Assembly (NCBI GenBank): GCA_965242775.1
Contig: CBDETI010000014.1
Location: 186,001-250,000 of the forward strand
Source: JAWPMT01 sp965242775
GTDB taxonomy: Bacteria; Bacteroidota; Bacteroidia; Cytophagales; Cyclobacteriaceae
Direction of reading: 5' to 3'
Length of the DNA: 64,000 bases
Every line of letters begins with the position of its first letter. Positions within the stretch are counted from its first letter, which is position 1. The notes beneath the pieces were generated by a model, which had not been told where the DNA came from, did no database searches, and was given only the letters and a program-made list of their open reading frames with translations. Made by a program: the position numbers and the translations under genes. Shown here one piece after another: positions 52,964 to 61,365 of this stretch.

Positions 52964-53767
52964 TTAATAGACCCTTCTGATTTGCATACCGCTCTCTTTT
53001 GAGAGATGCTGGAAATTACCGTTTTCGTAGTGAAAGAAACTGACAGCCATTACCAGAAAAAGTCCGGTATTCTCCGTCATATTTTTCACATTCTCCACAG
53101 AGACCTGAGCGGTCATTGGCTCCAGGGGAATTTTCAATAAAGGCAACATAGGACTTTCATACGAACCGTACTTACCATGACAAATCTTGTCTAAGGGAAC
53201 ATACTGCTTCGTATCTTCATCAAAGTGATAATCCGATATAGCTACTAATCGAGCGTTAATTTTGAAATTTGTTGCCTCCTTGGGTTTTTTGAATGTCTTG
53301 TCTGGTATGAAGGCCGGAAAATGTAATATGACCTGTCCCCTACGTGACCCAGGGCGCACAAAATACTTCGCACCAAATATCTCGTCATACGGCGCAGTGG
53401 TATTGAATTCGAATCCATTGAGCAAGTGTCCATGCTTACTTGGATAGAGCGGTCGTTTCCCGGTTTTGCCTTCCTCTTGTTTGGCAAGATTTCTAAACTG
53501 AGCAGTAAGTCTGCCACTGACGTAGGTTTCGCAGATAGCGGACATGCCTGGCGAAAGTGAATTCCTCAAGGCTTTCGCCATCATAGATGCAATTCCAAAT
53601 TCTTTCTGATGTTTTCGAACTTCGGTGTAAGCTTCGGCGGTTCTTACTTGTTCGGTGGATGGTCCCCCTTTGCGGGCAATGATAGTGTGGTCTATTCCTT
53701 TTAGCTTATAAGCTCTGTATCCTTTTGGTAGCTCGACATTGCTGTCGGCGAACTCCGCCTTCTTCAT
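52964..53767 (-). CDS. Hypothetical protein next to the MpaB-type oxygenase
   Basis: A 267-residue soluble protein that I do not recognise. The N-terminus is charged; a central region has STEQVRTAEAYTEVRKHQKEFGIASMMAKALRNSL, a helical block. Beta-rich segments follow, such as FNTTAPYDEIFGAKYFVRPG and VILHFPAFIPDKTF. No signal peptide and no known catalytic motif. It is the first gene of the operon with the oxygenase and the TPR protein, spaced by 31 nt, so a role with the oxygenase is possible but not shown. Confidence 0.75.
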   Translation of the reverse strand: MKKAEFADSNVELPKGYRAYKLKGIDHTIIARKGGPSTEQVRTAEAYTEVRKHQKEFGIASMMAKALRNSLSPGMSAICETYVSGRLTAQFRNLAKQEEGKTGKRPLYPSKHGHLLNGFEFNTTAPYDEIFGAKYFVRPGSRRGQVILHFPAFIPDKTFKKPKEATNFKINARLVAISDYHFDEDTKQYVPLDKICHGKYGSYESPMLPLLKIPLEPMTAQVSVENVKNMTENTGLFLVMAVSFFHYENGNFQHLSKESGMQIRRVY

Positions 53768-54037
53768 AAAACTTCGGTCGATATAGGTTGCTCAATAGGT
53801 TCTGCTGGAAAAGATAAGAAAAAGCCTCATAATCAGCAAAGTATATGATGTGATTTTTCTTTAATTCATCATAAACTAACTACTGATAATGAAATAGTTA
53901 AGGAATCAGTTTGTCCCCTACGAATGAAAATTTATCCACTGGTAGAAGAAATATGTAGAATCAAGGAAACAATTTCTAAGTTTGGCTTGTATATCACTTG
54001 ATAATCACATCCCAACTTTTTTCAGATTTAATCATAC
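53768..54037. other. AT-rich divergent intergenic region
   Basis: 270 bp between the divergent hypothetical gene and the SulP transporter gene. No ORF, tRNA or strong promoter box was recognised in it. Confidence 0.5.
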
Positions 54038-55582
54038 ATGGTTAATTATAAAGCGAATCTAAAAAATGACCTCCCCGCAGGTCTCGTTGTATTTTTAGTA
54101 GCACTCCCCCTTTGTCTTGGTATCGCACTTGCCTCCGGGGCTCCGTTGTTTTCTGGGGTCATTGCAGGTATTGTTGGCGGTATTGTGGTAGGCTCTCTTA
54201 GTGGAAGTCAACTGAGCGTTAGTGGACCTGCTGCAGGGCTGACAGTGATCGTGCTTAATGCCATCGAAGAACTCGGAACATTCGAATCCTTTTTAATGGC
54301 CGTAGTACTTGCGGGTATTATTCAGCTCATTCTTGGCGTGGTTAAGGCAGGTGTTATAGGCCACTTCTTTCCATCATCCGTAATCAAAGGCATGTTGGCA
54401 GCTATCGGGCTGATCCTTATCCTAAAACAAATCCCTCATGCACTGGGAGACGATCGAGATTATGAAGGCGATAGTGCTTTTTTCCAACCGGACGGAGAAA
54501 ATACCTTTACAGAAATTATCCTGGCTGTCCAGAACATTGATCCCGGCGCGCTGGTCATCGCGCTGATCAGTTTAATCATTCTCATAACCTGGGAAAGTCC
54601 TCGTATGAAAGCACTTAGCTTCACTCGCATCGTCCCGGGACCTCTGGTGGCAGTAGGATCAGGAATAGTCATGAACGAATTTTTATACGGGTTGCTAAAT
54701 CCAGAATCGAAATTAATTGGTGACCACCTGGTGAGTCTGCCGGTAGCGAACAATTTCGACGAGTTGGTTTCCATATTGACCTTCCCGGATTTTAGCGCTT
54801 TGGCAAATCCCCAAGTCTACGTAGCTGCTTTGACAATAGCCATAATAGCCAGTCTCGAGACATTATTGTGCCTGGATGCAGTAGACAAGTTGGACCCTGA
54901 CAAACGTATTGCTCCACCTAACCAGGAGCTCAGAGCACAGGGTATTGGAAACATGATCTCAGGATTGATCGGTGGACTTCCACTAACCTCCGTAATTGTG
55001 AGAAGTACAGCCAATGTAAGCTCAGGCGCGAAAACTAAAGTTTCCGCTGTTACCCATGGCTTCTGGCTGCTTTCAGCAGTGCTGGTCTTTTCCTCATTGA
55101 TTAACAAAATCCCACTAGCAGCGTTAGCATCGGTCTTACTGGTGGTGGGTTACAAACTAACTCGCCCCACCTTGTATAGAGAGATCCTTGCCAAAGGAAT
55201 GGACCAGTTTATACCGTTTATAGTCACTATCGTCGCTATTCTTTTCACAGACTTATTGATTGGTATCACCGTGGGTATTATCACAGGGCTTTTCTTTGTG
55301 ATCAAGACCAACTTACACCAGGCCATTACGGTTACCACGGTGGACGACACCTATACTATCAAGCTGGAAAAAGATGTTTCCTTCCTCAGTAAGGCCTTTC
55401 TCAGGAGTACGCTAAAAAACATCCCAGACGACAGCCATGTCATTTTTGATGGCAGCAAGGCCGTATTCGTTGACAATGATATCATCGAAACGATCAAGGA
55501 TTTTCGATCCACTGCGGAATCTAGCGGTATTACAATGGAAATTCTCAAGTCGAAGAAAAACGAAGGTATTCTAACCGGGTAA
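54038..55582 (+). CDS. SulP family anion transporter (sulfate/bicarbonate type)
   Basis: A 514-residue inner-membrane permease with about 12 helices: FLVALPLCLGIALASGAPLFSGVIAGIVGG and SVSGPAAGLTVIVLNAIEELG are SulP N-terminal signatures. ETLLCLDAVDKLDPDKR and GNMISGLIGGLPLTSVIVRSTANVSSGAKTK match the BicA-like bicarbonate branch. A short C-terminal region (about 435-514) resembles STAS (HVIFDGSKAVFVDNDIIETIKDF). No carbonic anhydrase gene is adjacent, so the ion is uncertain. Confidence 0.93.
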   Translation: MVNYKANLKNDLPAGLVVFLVALPLCLGIALASGAPLFSGVIAGIVGGIVVGSLSGSQLSVSGPAAGLTVIVLNAIEELGTFESFLMAVVLAGIIQLILGVVKAGVIGHFFPSSVIKGMLAAIGLILILKQIPHALGDDRDYEGDSAFFQPDGENTFTEIILAVQNIDPGALVIALISLIILITWESPRMKALSFTRIVPGPLVAVGSGIVMNEFLYGLLNPESKLIGDHLVSLPVANNFDELVSILTFPDFSALANPQVYVAALTIAIIASLETLLCLDAVDKLDPDKRIAPPNQELRAQGIGNMISGLIGGLPLTSVIVRSTANVSSGAKTKVSAVTHGFWLLSAVLVFSSLINKIPLAALASVLLVVGYKLTRPTLYREILAKGMDQFIPFIVTIVAILFTDLLIGITVGIITGLFFVIKTNLHQAITVTTVDDTYTIKLEKDVSFLSKAFLRSTLKNIPDDSHVIFDGSKAVFVDNDIIETIKDFRSTAESSGITMEILKSKKNEGILTG

Positions 55583-55632
55583 AGAATCTGGCAGCATTTT
55601 TTTCGTTAGTTTCAGGACTTCAAAGAAAATCG

Positions 55633-55818
55633 ATGAGGATTGTTCTAAGATTGGTCTTGATTGCATTTGTTGTAGGTACTCTTTCCCCTTTGGTAAGTTG
55701 TTCTCGTTCCGGTCACACTGTCAAAGTGGTGAAACCGAAAAAACACTATGGCTGGTTTGACAGCAAAAAAGACCGTAAAAAGAAACGGACCAAGGTTGTA
55801 AAATACCGAGTCCATTAA
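55633..55818 (+). CDS. Small basic lipoprotein
   Basis: A 61-residue protein: signal helix VLRLVLIAFVVGTLSPLVSC with a lipobox Cys at 23, then a strongly basic tail (KVVKPKKHYGWFDSKKDRKKKRTKVVKYRVH). The pattern suggests a secreted, membrane-anchored basic peptide; function unknown. It lies between the SulP and gamma-glutamyltransferase genes on the same strand. Confidence 0.7.
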   Translation: MRIVLRLVLIAFVVGTLSPLVSCSRSGHTVKVVKPKKHYGWFDSKKDRKKKRTKVVKYRVH

Positions 55819-55847
55819 ACTGACCTTCAACGGATTAACCTAGACCT

Positions 55848-57554
55848 ATGAGAATTTTTTCTACACTGTGTGTCCTCTTGCTTCTTGCGTGTCAAACACA
55901 GAAAACTGACACATCTGTCGAGCGCACAAAACTTCGCGGCGTTGTTGAAGATTCGGCAATGGTTGTGAGTGCCCACCCCCGAGCTTCGCAAATTGGTGTC
56001 GAAATCATGAAAAAGGGAGGCAATGCCTACGATGCGGCAATAGCTGTGCACTTCGCTTTGCAAGTAACATTCCCTGAAGCTGGAAATATTGGCGGAGGTG
56101 GTTTCGCTGTAATCCGCACGGCTTCCGGAGAAATCGCATCCTTAGATTTTAGAGAAAAGGCTCCCAAGGCAGCTTACCGGGATATGTACCTGGATAGTGA
56201 CGGCAATGTAATCGCTCAGAAAAGTCGTTTTGGGCATCTAGCAGCAGGCGTACCGGGATCAGTTGCCGGCATGTGGGAATTACATAAAAAGTATGGAAGT
56301 CTGCCATGGGCAGACCTGGTGGCTCCATCCATTCGATTGTCGTACTTTGGTTATCCACTAACACAACTGGCAGCAGAAAATTTCAATGACAAACAGACGC
56401 AATTTCGCGAGGCCAATATAGGCTATGAACCTTGGGTAATTAAAGAAGGCGGCTGGCAGGAAGGCGATTCCGTTCGACAAAGAGAGCTTGCTGCCACGCT
56501 AGGTCAAATCGCTGAAAAGGGTCGAGATGGTTTTTACAAAGGGATCGTGGCAGATCAGATCGTGAAGGAGATGCAACGAGGCAGGGGATTGATGACGGCA
56601 GAAGATTTGGAAAGCTATGAGGCAGTTTGGAGAGATGCGCTGATAGGTGAATACCGAAACACCAAAGTAATCTCCATGCCCCCACCTTCAAGCGGCGGCG
56701 TTGCGTTGTTGCAACTGCTACAAGGAGCAAGTCAATATGATATGGCTGAGTCAGGACATAATTCGGCACGGTCTGTGCACATAATGACAGAGCTGGAGAG
56801 GCGGGTCTATGCAGATAGGGCGACCTACCTGGGTGATCCTGATTTCTATGAGGTTCCCGTTGAGAAGCTCGTGAGCAAGCGATATAATAAGAACCGGTTC
56901 GGTGATATCAAAATGGATCAGAAAACCTCTTCTCAAGAGATCAAAGAAGGGGATGTTGAAATAATTGAGAGTGTAGAAACAACGCATTATTCTATTGTCG
57001 ATCCACTGGGTAATGCCATTGCTGTTACCACTACCTTAAATGGGTATTATGGTTGTAAGGTAATGGTCAAAGGTGCTGGCTTTTTCCTCAATAACGAAAT
57101 GGACGACTTTAGTGCAAAACCCGGAGTACCTAATCAGTTCGGATTGGTCGGCGCGGAAGCTAATGCCATTGCTCCGGAGAAGAGAATGCTCAGTAGTATG
57201 ACACCAACCATATTGGAGAGAGACGGAAAGCTTTTCATGGTAAACGGTACACCCGGAGGAGCTACTATCATTACCTCCGTCTTCCAAACGATCATGAATG
57301 TTGTAGATCACGACATGTCCATGCAGGAATCGGTAAACGCCTACCGAATCCATACCCAGTGGCTTCCAGATTCTATTTACATTGAACCAGGCGCTTTGTC
57401 TCCAGAGGTAAGAAGCGCGTTACAGGCACTGGGTCATGGTATTAGTTCACGAGAAAGGCGAATGGGTCGAGTGGACGCCATTCTCGTTTTGCCTGATGGC
57501 CAACTGGAAGGAGCTGCAGACAGTCGTGGCGACGATGCCGCTCTAGGTTTTTAA
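55848..57554 (+). CDS. ggt: Gamma-glutamyltransferase (lipoprotein form)
   Basis: A 568-residue N-terminal-nucleophile enzyme with a lipoprotein signal (LCVLLLLAC). The large subunit shows MVVSAHPRASQIGVEIMKKGGNAYDAAIA and FPEAGNIGGGGFAVI; autoprocessing gives the catalytic Thr of VETTHYSIVDPLGNAIAVTTTLN. The conserved MPPPSSGGVALLQLL and NGTPGGATII follow. It cleaves the gamma-glutamyl bond of glutathione or gamma-glutamyl peptides in the periplasm. A perfect palindrome (AGGTTTTTAAAAACCT, 57545-57560) covers its stop codon. Confidence 0.96.
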   Translation: MRIFSTLCVLLLLACQTQKTDTSVERTKLRGVVEDSAMVVSAHPRASQIGVEIMKKGGNAYDAAIAVHFALQVTFPEAGNIGGGGFAVIRTASGEIASLDFREKAPKAAYRDMYLDSDGNVIAQKSRFGHLAAGVPGSVAGMWELHKKYGSLPWADLVAPSIRLSYFGYPLTQLAAENFNDKQTQFREANIGYEPWVIKEGGWQEGDSVRQRELAATLGQIAEKGRDGFYKGIVADQIVKEMQRGRGLMTAEDLESYEAVWRDALIGEYRNTKVISMPPPSSGGVALLQLLQGASQYDMAESGHNSARSVHIMTELERRVYADRATYLGDPDFYEVPVEKLVSKRYNKNRFGDIKMDQKTSSQEIKEGDVEIIESVETTHYSIVDPLGNAIAVTTTLNGYYGCKVMVKGAGFFLNNEMDDFSAKPGVPNQFGLVGAEANAIAPEKRMLSSMTPTILERDGKLFMVNGTPGGATIITSVFQTIMNVVDHDMSMQESVNAYRIHTQWLPDSIYIEPGALSPEVRSALQALGHGISSRERRMGRVDAILVLPDGQLEGAADSRGDDAALGF

Positions 57555-57560
57555 AAACCT
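57545..57560. repeat. 16-bp AT-rich palindrome over the ggt stop
   Basis: AGGTTTTT/AAAAACCT is perfectly self-complementary and includes the TAA stop of ggt. It could form a small hairpin but has no GC-rich stem, so termination is doubtful. Confidence 0.45.
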
Positions 57561-57601
57561 TTCCACTCATTCACGGTTTGTTCTAAGAGAATTTCATAAA
57601 T

Positions 57602-58102
57602 ATGGCACAAGTAACACTAAAAGGTAACCCTGTTAACACCTCAGGAAACCTCCCGGAAAACGGGTCAGCAGCTCCCGATTTCACTGTCGTTCAAAACGAC
57701 CTCAGCGAAGCATCTTTGAAAAATTTTGAAGGCAAAACACTGATACTCAACATATTTCCAAGCATTGATACTTCCACGTGCGCTACGTCTGTAAGAAAGT
57801 TTAACGAGCAGGCTGCCGCTTATGACGATGCCGTAGTTCTATGTGTTTCTGGAGATCTGCCTTTCGCCCAAAGTCGTTTTTGCGGTGCTGAAGGCATTGA
57901 TAAAGTGTTCACGGCTTCCGTATTCCGTGACGCAGGTCAGTTCGGCCAAGCCTATGGTGTGAACATTATCGATGGGCCGTTGAAGGGCCTACTAGCACGT
58001 TCGGTAGTTGTAATTGACAAAAACGGATCGGTCAAATATTCAGAGCTCGTTGGTGAAATAGTAGACGAGCCGAATTATGAAGCAGCTTTAGCGGCTATTT
58101 AA
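57602..58102 (+). CDS. tpx: Thiol peroxidase (atypical 2-Cys peroxiredoxin)
   Basis: A 166-residue thioredoxin-fold peroxidase. Peroxidatic Cys60 is in SIDTSTCATSVRKFN and resolving Cys94 in RFCGAEGI, the diagnostic Tpx spacing. N-terminal LKGNPVNTSGNLPENGSAAPDF and the C-terminal SVVVIDKNGSVKYSELV are typical. It reduces H2O2 and alkyl hydroperoxides with thioredoxin. It follows ggt by 47 nt. Confidence 0.96.
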   Translation: MAQVTLKGNPVNTSGNLPENGSAAPDFTVVQNDLSEASLKNFEGKTLILNIFPSIDTSTCATSVRKFNEQAAAYDDAVVLCVSGDLPFAQSRFCGAEGIDKVFTASVFRDAGQFGQAYGVNIIDGPLKGLLARSVVVIDKNGSVKYSELVGEIVDEPNYEAALAAI

Positions 58103-58117
58103 TTCCCCCTGGTGGGG

Positions 58118-59635
58118 TTATTGTTCGATCACGGTAAACTCCACCCGGCGGTTCAATTTTCTGGTGTATTCGCTATCATTTGAGGCGATGGGCTGCGTAC
58201 CTCCAAAGCCTTCACTTTCCACCCGTAGAGGACCCACACCTTGTGCCACAATAAATGCTTTCACCTTGTCCGCACGTTGCTGTGAGAGTTCCAGGTTTTT
58301 ATCTGCATTTCCCCGATTGTCTGTATGCCCCTTGACCAGGATTTTGAGCGTTGGATTCTCCTTGAGCATTTCCACTACCCGAACAAGTTCAATGTCCGAA
58401 CCGGTGATGAAATCGGTAGTACCCCTGGCGAACAATACATGCTCCAGGTTGACAGTCGTCCCTACCGTCAAGGGTTGAAGCATTATCCGGAATGATGATT
58501 TCTCAGAAAGTTCCGCTGCGGTGATCACCTGTCCAATTGACACATAATCCGCTGCCGTAACTTCAAGGGCCAGGTCTTCAAACTCAGCAAACGTTAGCGG
58601 TACATTTGACACGTCCTCAAAAAGTGTGTCCAACAATATCCCCTTAAATGAAGCTTTCACCATGATCTCCTGACCTGAACCCTCATCTAAAAACAGGAAA
58701 TTTCGGCGAATGCCTTCATCAGCCACAGGGGCCAGTTGCAAGCTATCATTCGTTAACGGTTCCGGAATTGAGAGTTTCGCTCTTCGAAGATCACCATAAC
58801 CATCACTGTCTTGGGTGGACACGTAGTAGGCGTATTCTCCGGCCAGTTGAAAAGATGTCTCTGCACCCACCGTATTGACGGTGGTACCAAGATTTTGGGG
58901 TTCGGACCATCGCTGCCAGGTCTCATCCAATCGCTGGCTATAAAAGACATCAAAGCTACCTACCCCCTCTCGTCCATTGGTGCTCCAGTACAATGTCTGC
59001 CCATCACCTGAAAGAAAGGGAGAAAACTCCTGAAATGACGTATTGACAATTGGGCCCAGGTTTTTCGGCGCTGACCATTCGCCGGTTCTTTTTCGTGTAC
59101 TTACATACAGGTCCTCTACACCGTAAGTAGTCGTTCCTTCTAAACTCAGTAATAGGTATTTACCATCAGCTGAAATGGAACCCGAGATATAAGGGCTTTT
59201 ATTCCGGAAATATGGAATCAGCACCTGTTGTACCCTGGCGCCCTCTTCGTCGGTAATAAATATTTCTGAGGAAAATGCGCCATACTTTTCGGTCACAGAA
59301 GCAAAAAGAAAACGGCTACCTGACCAGCCCAAACCCACATCTAAGGTAGACTGGCCCCCTATAGCCCAAGCTTTGGCCGAATCCGGATTTGCGCCGATCA
59401 TTGATACGAAAAGTGCTCCCGGGTTCGTGACTCCTCCATCATTGGACGGGCTCTTCAACCGGGTAAAAGCAACTGCGGATGCATCTCTTCGAACTGAAAC
59501 AAAATTTTCATCAGATGGTGTATTGAATACGCCTAGGGGTTCTCCGTTCCCTTCCAGCAGCGACTGAGATTTGGACGGAAGGCTCGCTGCAAAAAACAGA
59601 AAAAGCGTAATGAAAAAACGACAATTCGACGACAT
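58118..59635 (-). CDS. OmpA-family outer-membrane protein with PD40 repeats
   Basis: A 505-residue secreted protein. After a signal peptide (SNCRFFITLFLFFAASLPSKSQS) comes a beta-propeller of PD40-like repeats (residues about 40-300, e.g. SPYISGSISADGKYLLLSLEG and EFSPFLSGDGQTLYWSTNGREGVGSFDVF). The last 115 residues are an OmpA peptidoglycan-binding domain (ILVKGHTDNRGNADKNLELSQQRADKVK, SEGFGGTQPIASN, NRRVEF). The frame continues to 59728 but would run through the tRNA-Leu gene; the ATG at 59635 gives the signal peptide. Probably links the outer membrane to the cell wall. Confidence 0.9.
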   Translation of the reverse strand: MSSNCRFFITLFLFFAASLPSKSQSLLEGNGEPLGVFNTPSDENFVSVRRDASAVAFTRLKSPSNDGGVTNPGALFVSMIGANPDSAKAWAIGGQSTLDVGLGWSGSRFLFASVTEKYGAFSSEIFITDEEGARVQQVLIPYFRNKSPYISGSISADGKYLLLSLEGTTTYGVEDLYVSTRKRTGEWSAPKNLGPIVNTSFQEFSPFLSGDGQTLYWSTNGREGVGSFDVFYSQRLDETWQRWSEPQNLGTTVNTVGAETSFQLAGEYAYYVSTQDSDGYGDLRRAKLSIPEPLTNDSLQLAPVADEGIRRNFLFLDEGSGQEIMVKASFKGILLDTLFEDVSNVPLTFAEFEDLALEVTAADYVSIGQVITAAELSEKSSFRIMLQPLTVGTTVNLEHVLFARGTTDFITGSDIELVRVVEMLKENPTLKILVKGHTDNRGNADKNLELSQQRADKVKAFIVAQGVGPLRVESEGFGGTQPIASNDSEYTRKLNRRVEFTVIEQ

Positions 59636-59689
59636 GAAGGGATTGGTCCTTTGGATTTGAAAGTAAAGCTCAGGTCGAGAAAAATCAAG

Positions 59690-59771
59690 TGCGCATGAGA
59701 GGATTCGAACCTCCACACCCGAAGGCACTACCGCCTGAAGATAGCGTGTCTACCAATTTCACCACATGCGC
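59690..59771 (-). tRNA. tRNA-Leu (CAG)
   Basis: An 82-nt cloverleaf: acceptor stem GCGCATG / CATGCGC, D arm with TGGTAGAC, anticodon stem CTATC/GGTAG with loop TTCAGGC giving anticodon CAG, a long variable arm (GCCTTCGGGT) typical of Leu, and the T arm GAGGTTCGAATCCTC. CCA is not encoded. An exact -7 element (59782-59789) lies just upstream. Confidence 0.95.
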
Positions 59772-59781
59772 AATGATGACG

Positions 59782-59789
59782 CAAAAATA
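59782..59789 (-). promoter_or_regulatory. Putative -7 element of tRNA-Leu
   Basis: TATTTTTG on the minus strand matches TAnnTTTG and lies 10 nt upstream of the mature 5' end. Confidence 0.5.
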
Positions 59790-59828
59790 CAGCGTACTTT
59801 GGAATAAACCCCAAGCACACCCGAGCTT

Positions 59829-60749
59829 TCAATAGCCCTTTCCCCTATCAATTAAGTTGATAAGCGGCTTGTTTGCTTTTAGTCTTTGATAATTGTCAAC
59901 GATTTGAGGGACGGCCGCTTCAATCTTGGTGACTACTGCAATGTGGGGCGTGATGAACACTTTTGGATGCGTCCAGAGTTTACTATCCGCAGGCAACGGC
60001 TCCTCAGGAAAGACATCCAGAAATGCACCTGCTAGTCTTCCGCTCTCCAGTGCTTCCAAAATGTCATTATCTACTTGTTGGTTACCACGCCCGACGTTGA
60101 TCAAGTAGGACCCTTGCATCATCTTATCAAAGAGCTTTTTGTTTAGTATCCGCTGGGTAGAGGGTGTGGAGGGGAGCATGCAAATGAGGGTTTTTGTCTG
60201 CGCCAGGAACTCATCAAGTTCTGACATATCGTAGCACACGACGCCTGGTACCATTCGCTTTGTTCTACTCAATCCACTCACTTCAAAACCTAGGAACTGC
60301 AACCTTCTGGCCAGTTCTGTTCCAAGTACCCCCAGGCCCAAAATCCCTATTCTCATAGGTATCTCCGGGTCAAACTGCTGATCCCAAATGCGACCGGACT
60401 TGTCCCGCTGGTATTTGTCGAATTGTCTGTGAAAGTAGAGCACTGCGCCAATACAAAAATTGGCCATCGGTCCGCTTAAGTGTTCACTCACCACTTTCGA
60501 TACGGCTACATTCGAAGGTAACAGGGGGTCAGAAACGATATGATCCACCCCTGCTCCTAACGAAGCAACAAGTTTTAGATTTGGCAGCTGACGGAAGAGT
60601 TCTGGCCTGTGTTTCCATACGACCGCCATTTGGACTTTTTCAGGGTCGTCCAATTGCTCCCACAAAGTCACGACCTCCTGGCCAAGATCATTTCGTAACG
60701 CCGACAACCATGGCGAGAGGTCCTTTGAAATCGAATCAAGTAATAACAT
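59829..60749 (-). CDS. D-2-hydroxyacid dehydrogenase (glyoxylate/hydroxypyruvate reductase A type)
   Basis: A 306-residue NAD(P)-dependent dehydrogenase. Dinucleotide-binding GILGLGVLGTELARRL lies near residue 134. The catalytic set is Arg in LINVGRGNQQVD, Glu in FPEEPLP and His in ITPHIAVVT. N-terminal SLGAGVDHIVSD is the usual substrate loop. The GhrA-like enzymes reduce glyoxylate and hydroxypyruvate. It overlaps the 3-methyladenine glycosylase gene by 14 nt and follows it in the same operon. Confidence 0.93.
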   Translation of the reverse strand: MLLLDSISKDLSPWLSALRNDLGQEVVTLWEQLDDPEKVQMAVVWKHRPELFRQLPNLKLVASLGAGVDHIVSDPLLPSNVAVSKVVSEHLSGPMANFCIGAVLYFHRQFDKYQRDKSGRIWDQQFDPEIPMRIGILGLGVLGTELARRLQFLGFEVSGLSRTKRMVPGVVCYDMSELDEFLAQTKTLICMLPSTPSTQRILNKKLFDKMMQGSYLINVGRGNQQVDNDILEALESGRLAGAFLDVFPEEPLPADSKLWTHPKVFITPHIAVVTKIEAAVPQIVDNYQRLKANKPLINLIDRGKGY

Positions 60750-61365
60750 GAATCTCCTTTTGCTTCTTTTTACTCACCCAGGGACTATTTTCTATGAAAA
60801 ACCGCCAGGGCAATAGTGCATCGTTGCCGGCATAATCAACTCCGACTCGACGATCTACCAAAATTTTATGTGATTCCTTGGTTTCGGTATCCCGAGCGAG
60901 CCAAATTTCTCCTCCCAGCAACGAAACCCCTGTCATGTCCTTATGAACCGCCAGAGCCTTTCCTAAGGCGCCTGGCCCTGCAGTCAGTTTGTACCCCAGA
61001 TCTTTGCCCCTCCTTGCAATCATAGTTTCAAGCCCTTCAACGGGCTGAATCGCTCGCACCAAAACTGCATCGGCCAACCCCTCTGTATTGGTAACAATGT
61101 TTAGCATGTGATGGATTCCATAGCAGAGATAAATATATGCGACACCTCCACGGTCATACATTACTTCAGTCCGCGGAGTACGCCTCCGGTAGGCATGACA
61201 GGCCTTGTCTGTACGCCCATTGTAAGCCTCTGTCTCTACAATCATCCCTCCAGTCAGTTCGCCCTCGAATTCCGTAAATACGTACTTACCGATTAAATCC
61301 CGAGCGACTGTTACCACATCATCCCGCAAGTAAAAAGGAAGGTCAAGCTTCTGCAAGCTAGTCAT
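60736..61365 (-). CDS. DNA-3-methyladenine glycosylase (AAG/MPG family)
   Basis: A 209-residue base-excision repair enzyme of the AAG family (as in human MPG). The active-site stretch GGMIVETEAYNGRTDKACHAYRRRTPRTEVMYDRGGVAYIYLCYGIHHMLNIVT holds the catalytic Glu in VETEAY and the Tyr/His base-flipping residues. It excises alkylated purines. The ATG at 61365 is preferred to the GTG at 61380. It overlaps the symporter gene by 8 nt and the hydroxyacid dehydrogenase gene by 14 nt. Confidence 0.94.
   Translation of the reverse strand: MTSLQKLDLPFYLRDDVVTVARDLIGKYVFTEFEGELTGGMIVETEAYNGRTDKACHAYRRRTPRTEVMYDRGGVAYIYLCYGIHHMLNIVTNTEGLADAVLVRAIQPVEGLETMIARRGKDLGYKLTAGPGALGKALAVHKDMTGVSLLGGEIWLARDTETKESHKILVDRRVGVDYAGNDALLPWRFFIENSPWVSKKKQKEIHVIT

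Noticed and set aside
58105..58117. CCCC-ctggt-GGGG hairpin between tpx and the OmpA-family gene
   Set aside because: Four-base stem without a T-run on either strand; too weak to call a terminator.
59636..59728. N-terminal extension of the OmpA-family frame
   Set aside because: It would run into the tRNA-Leu gene and lacks a signal peptide; the ATG at 59635 is the real start.
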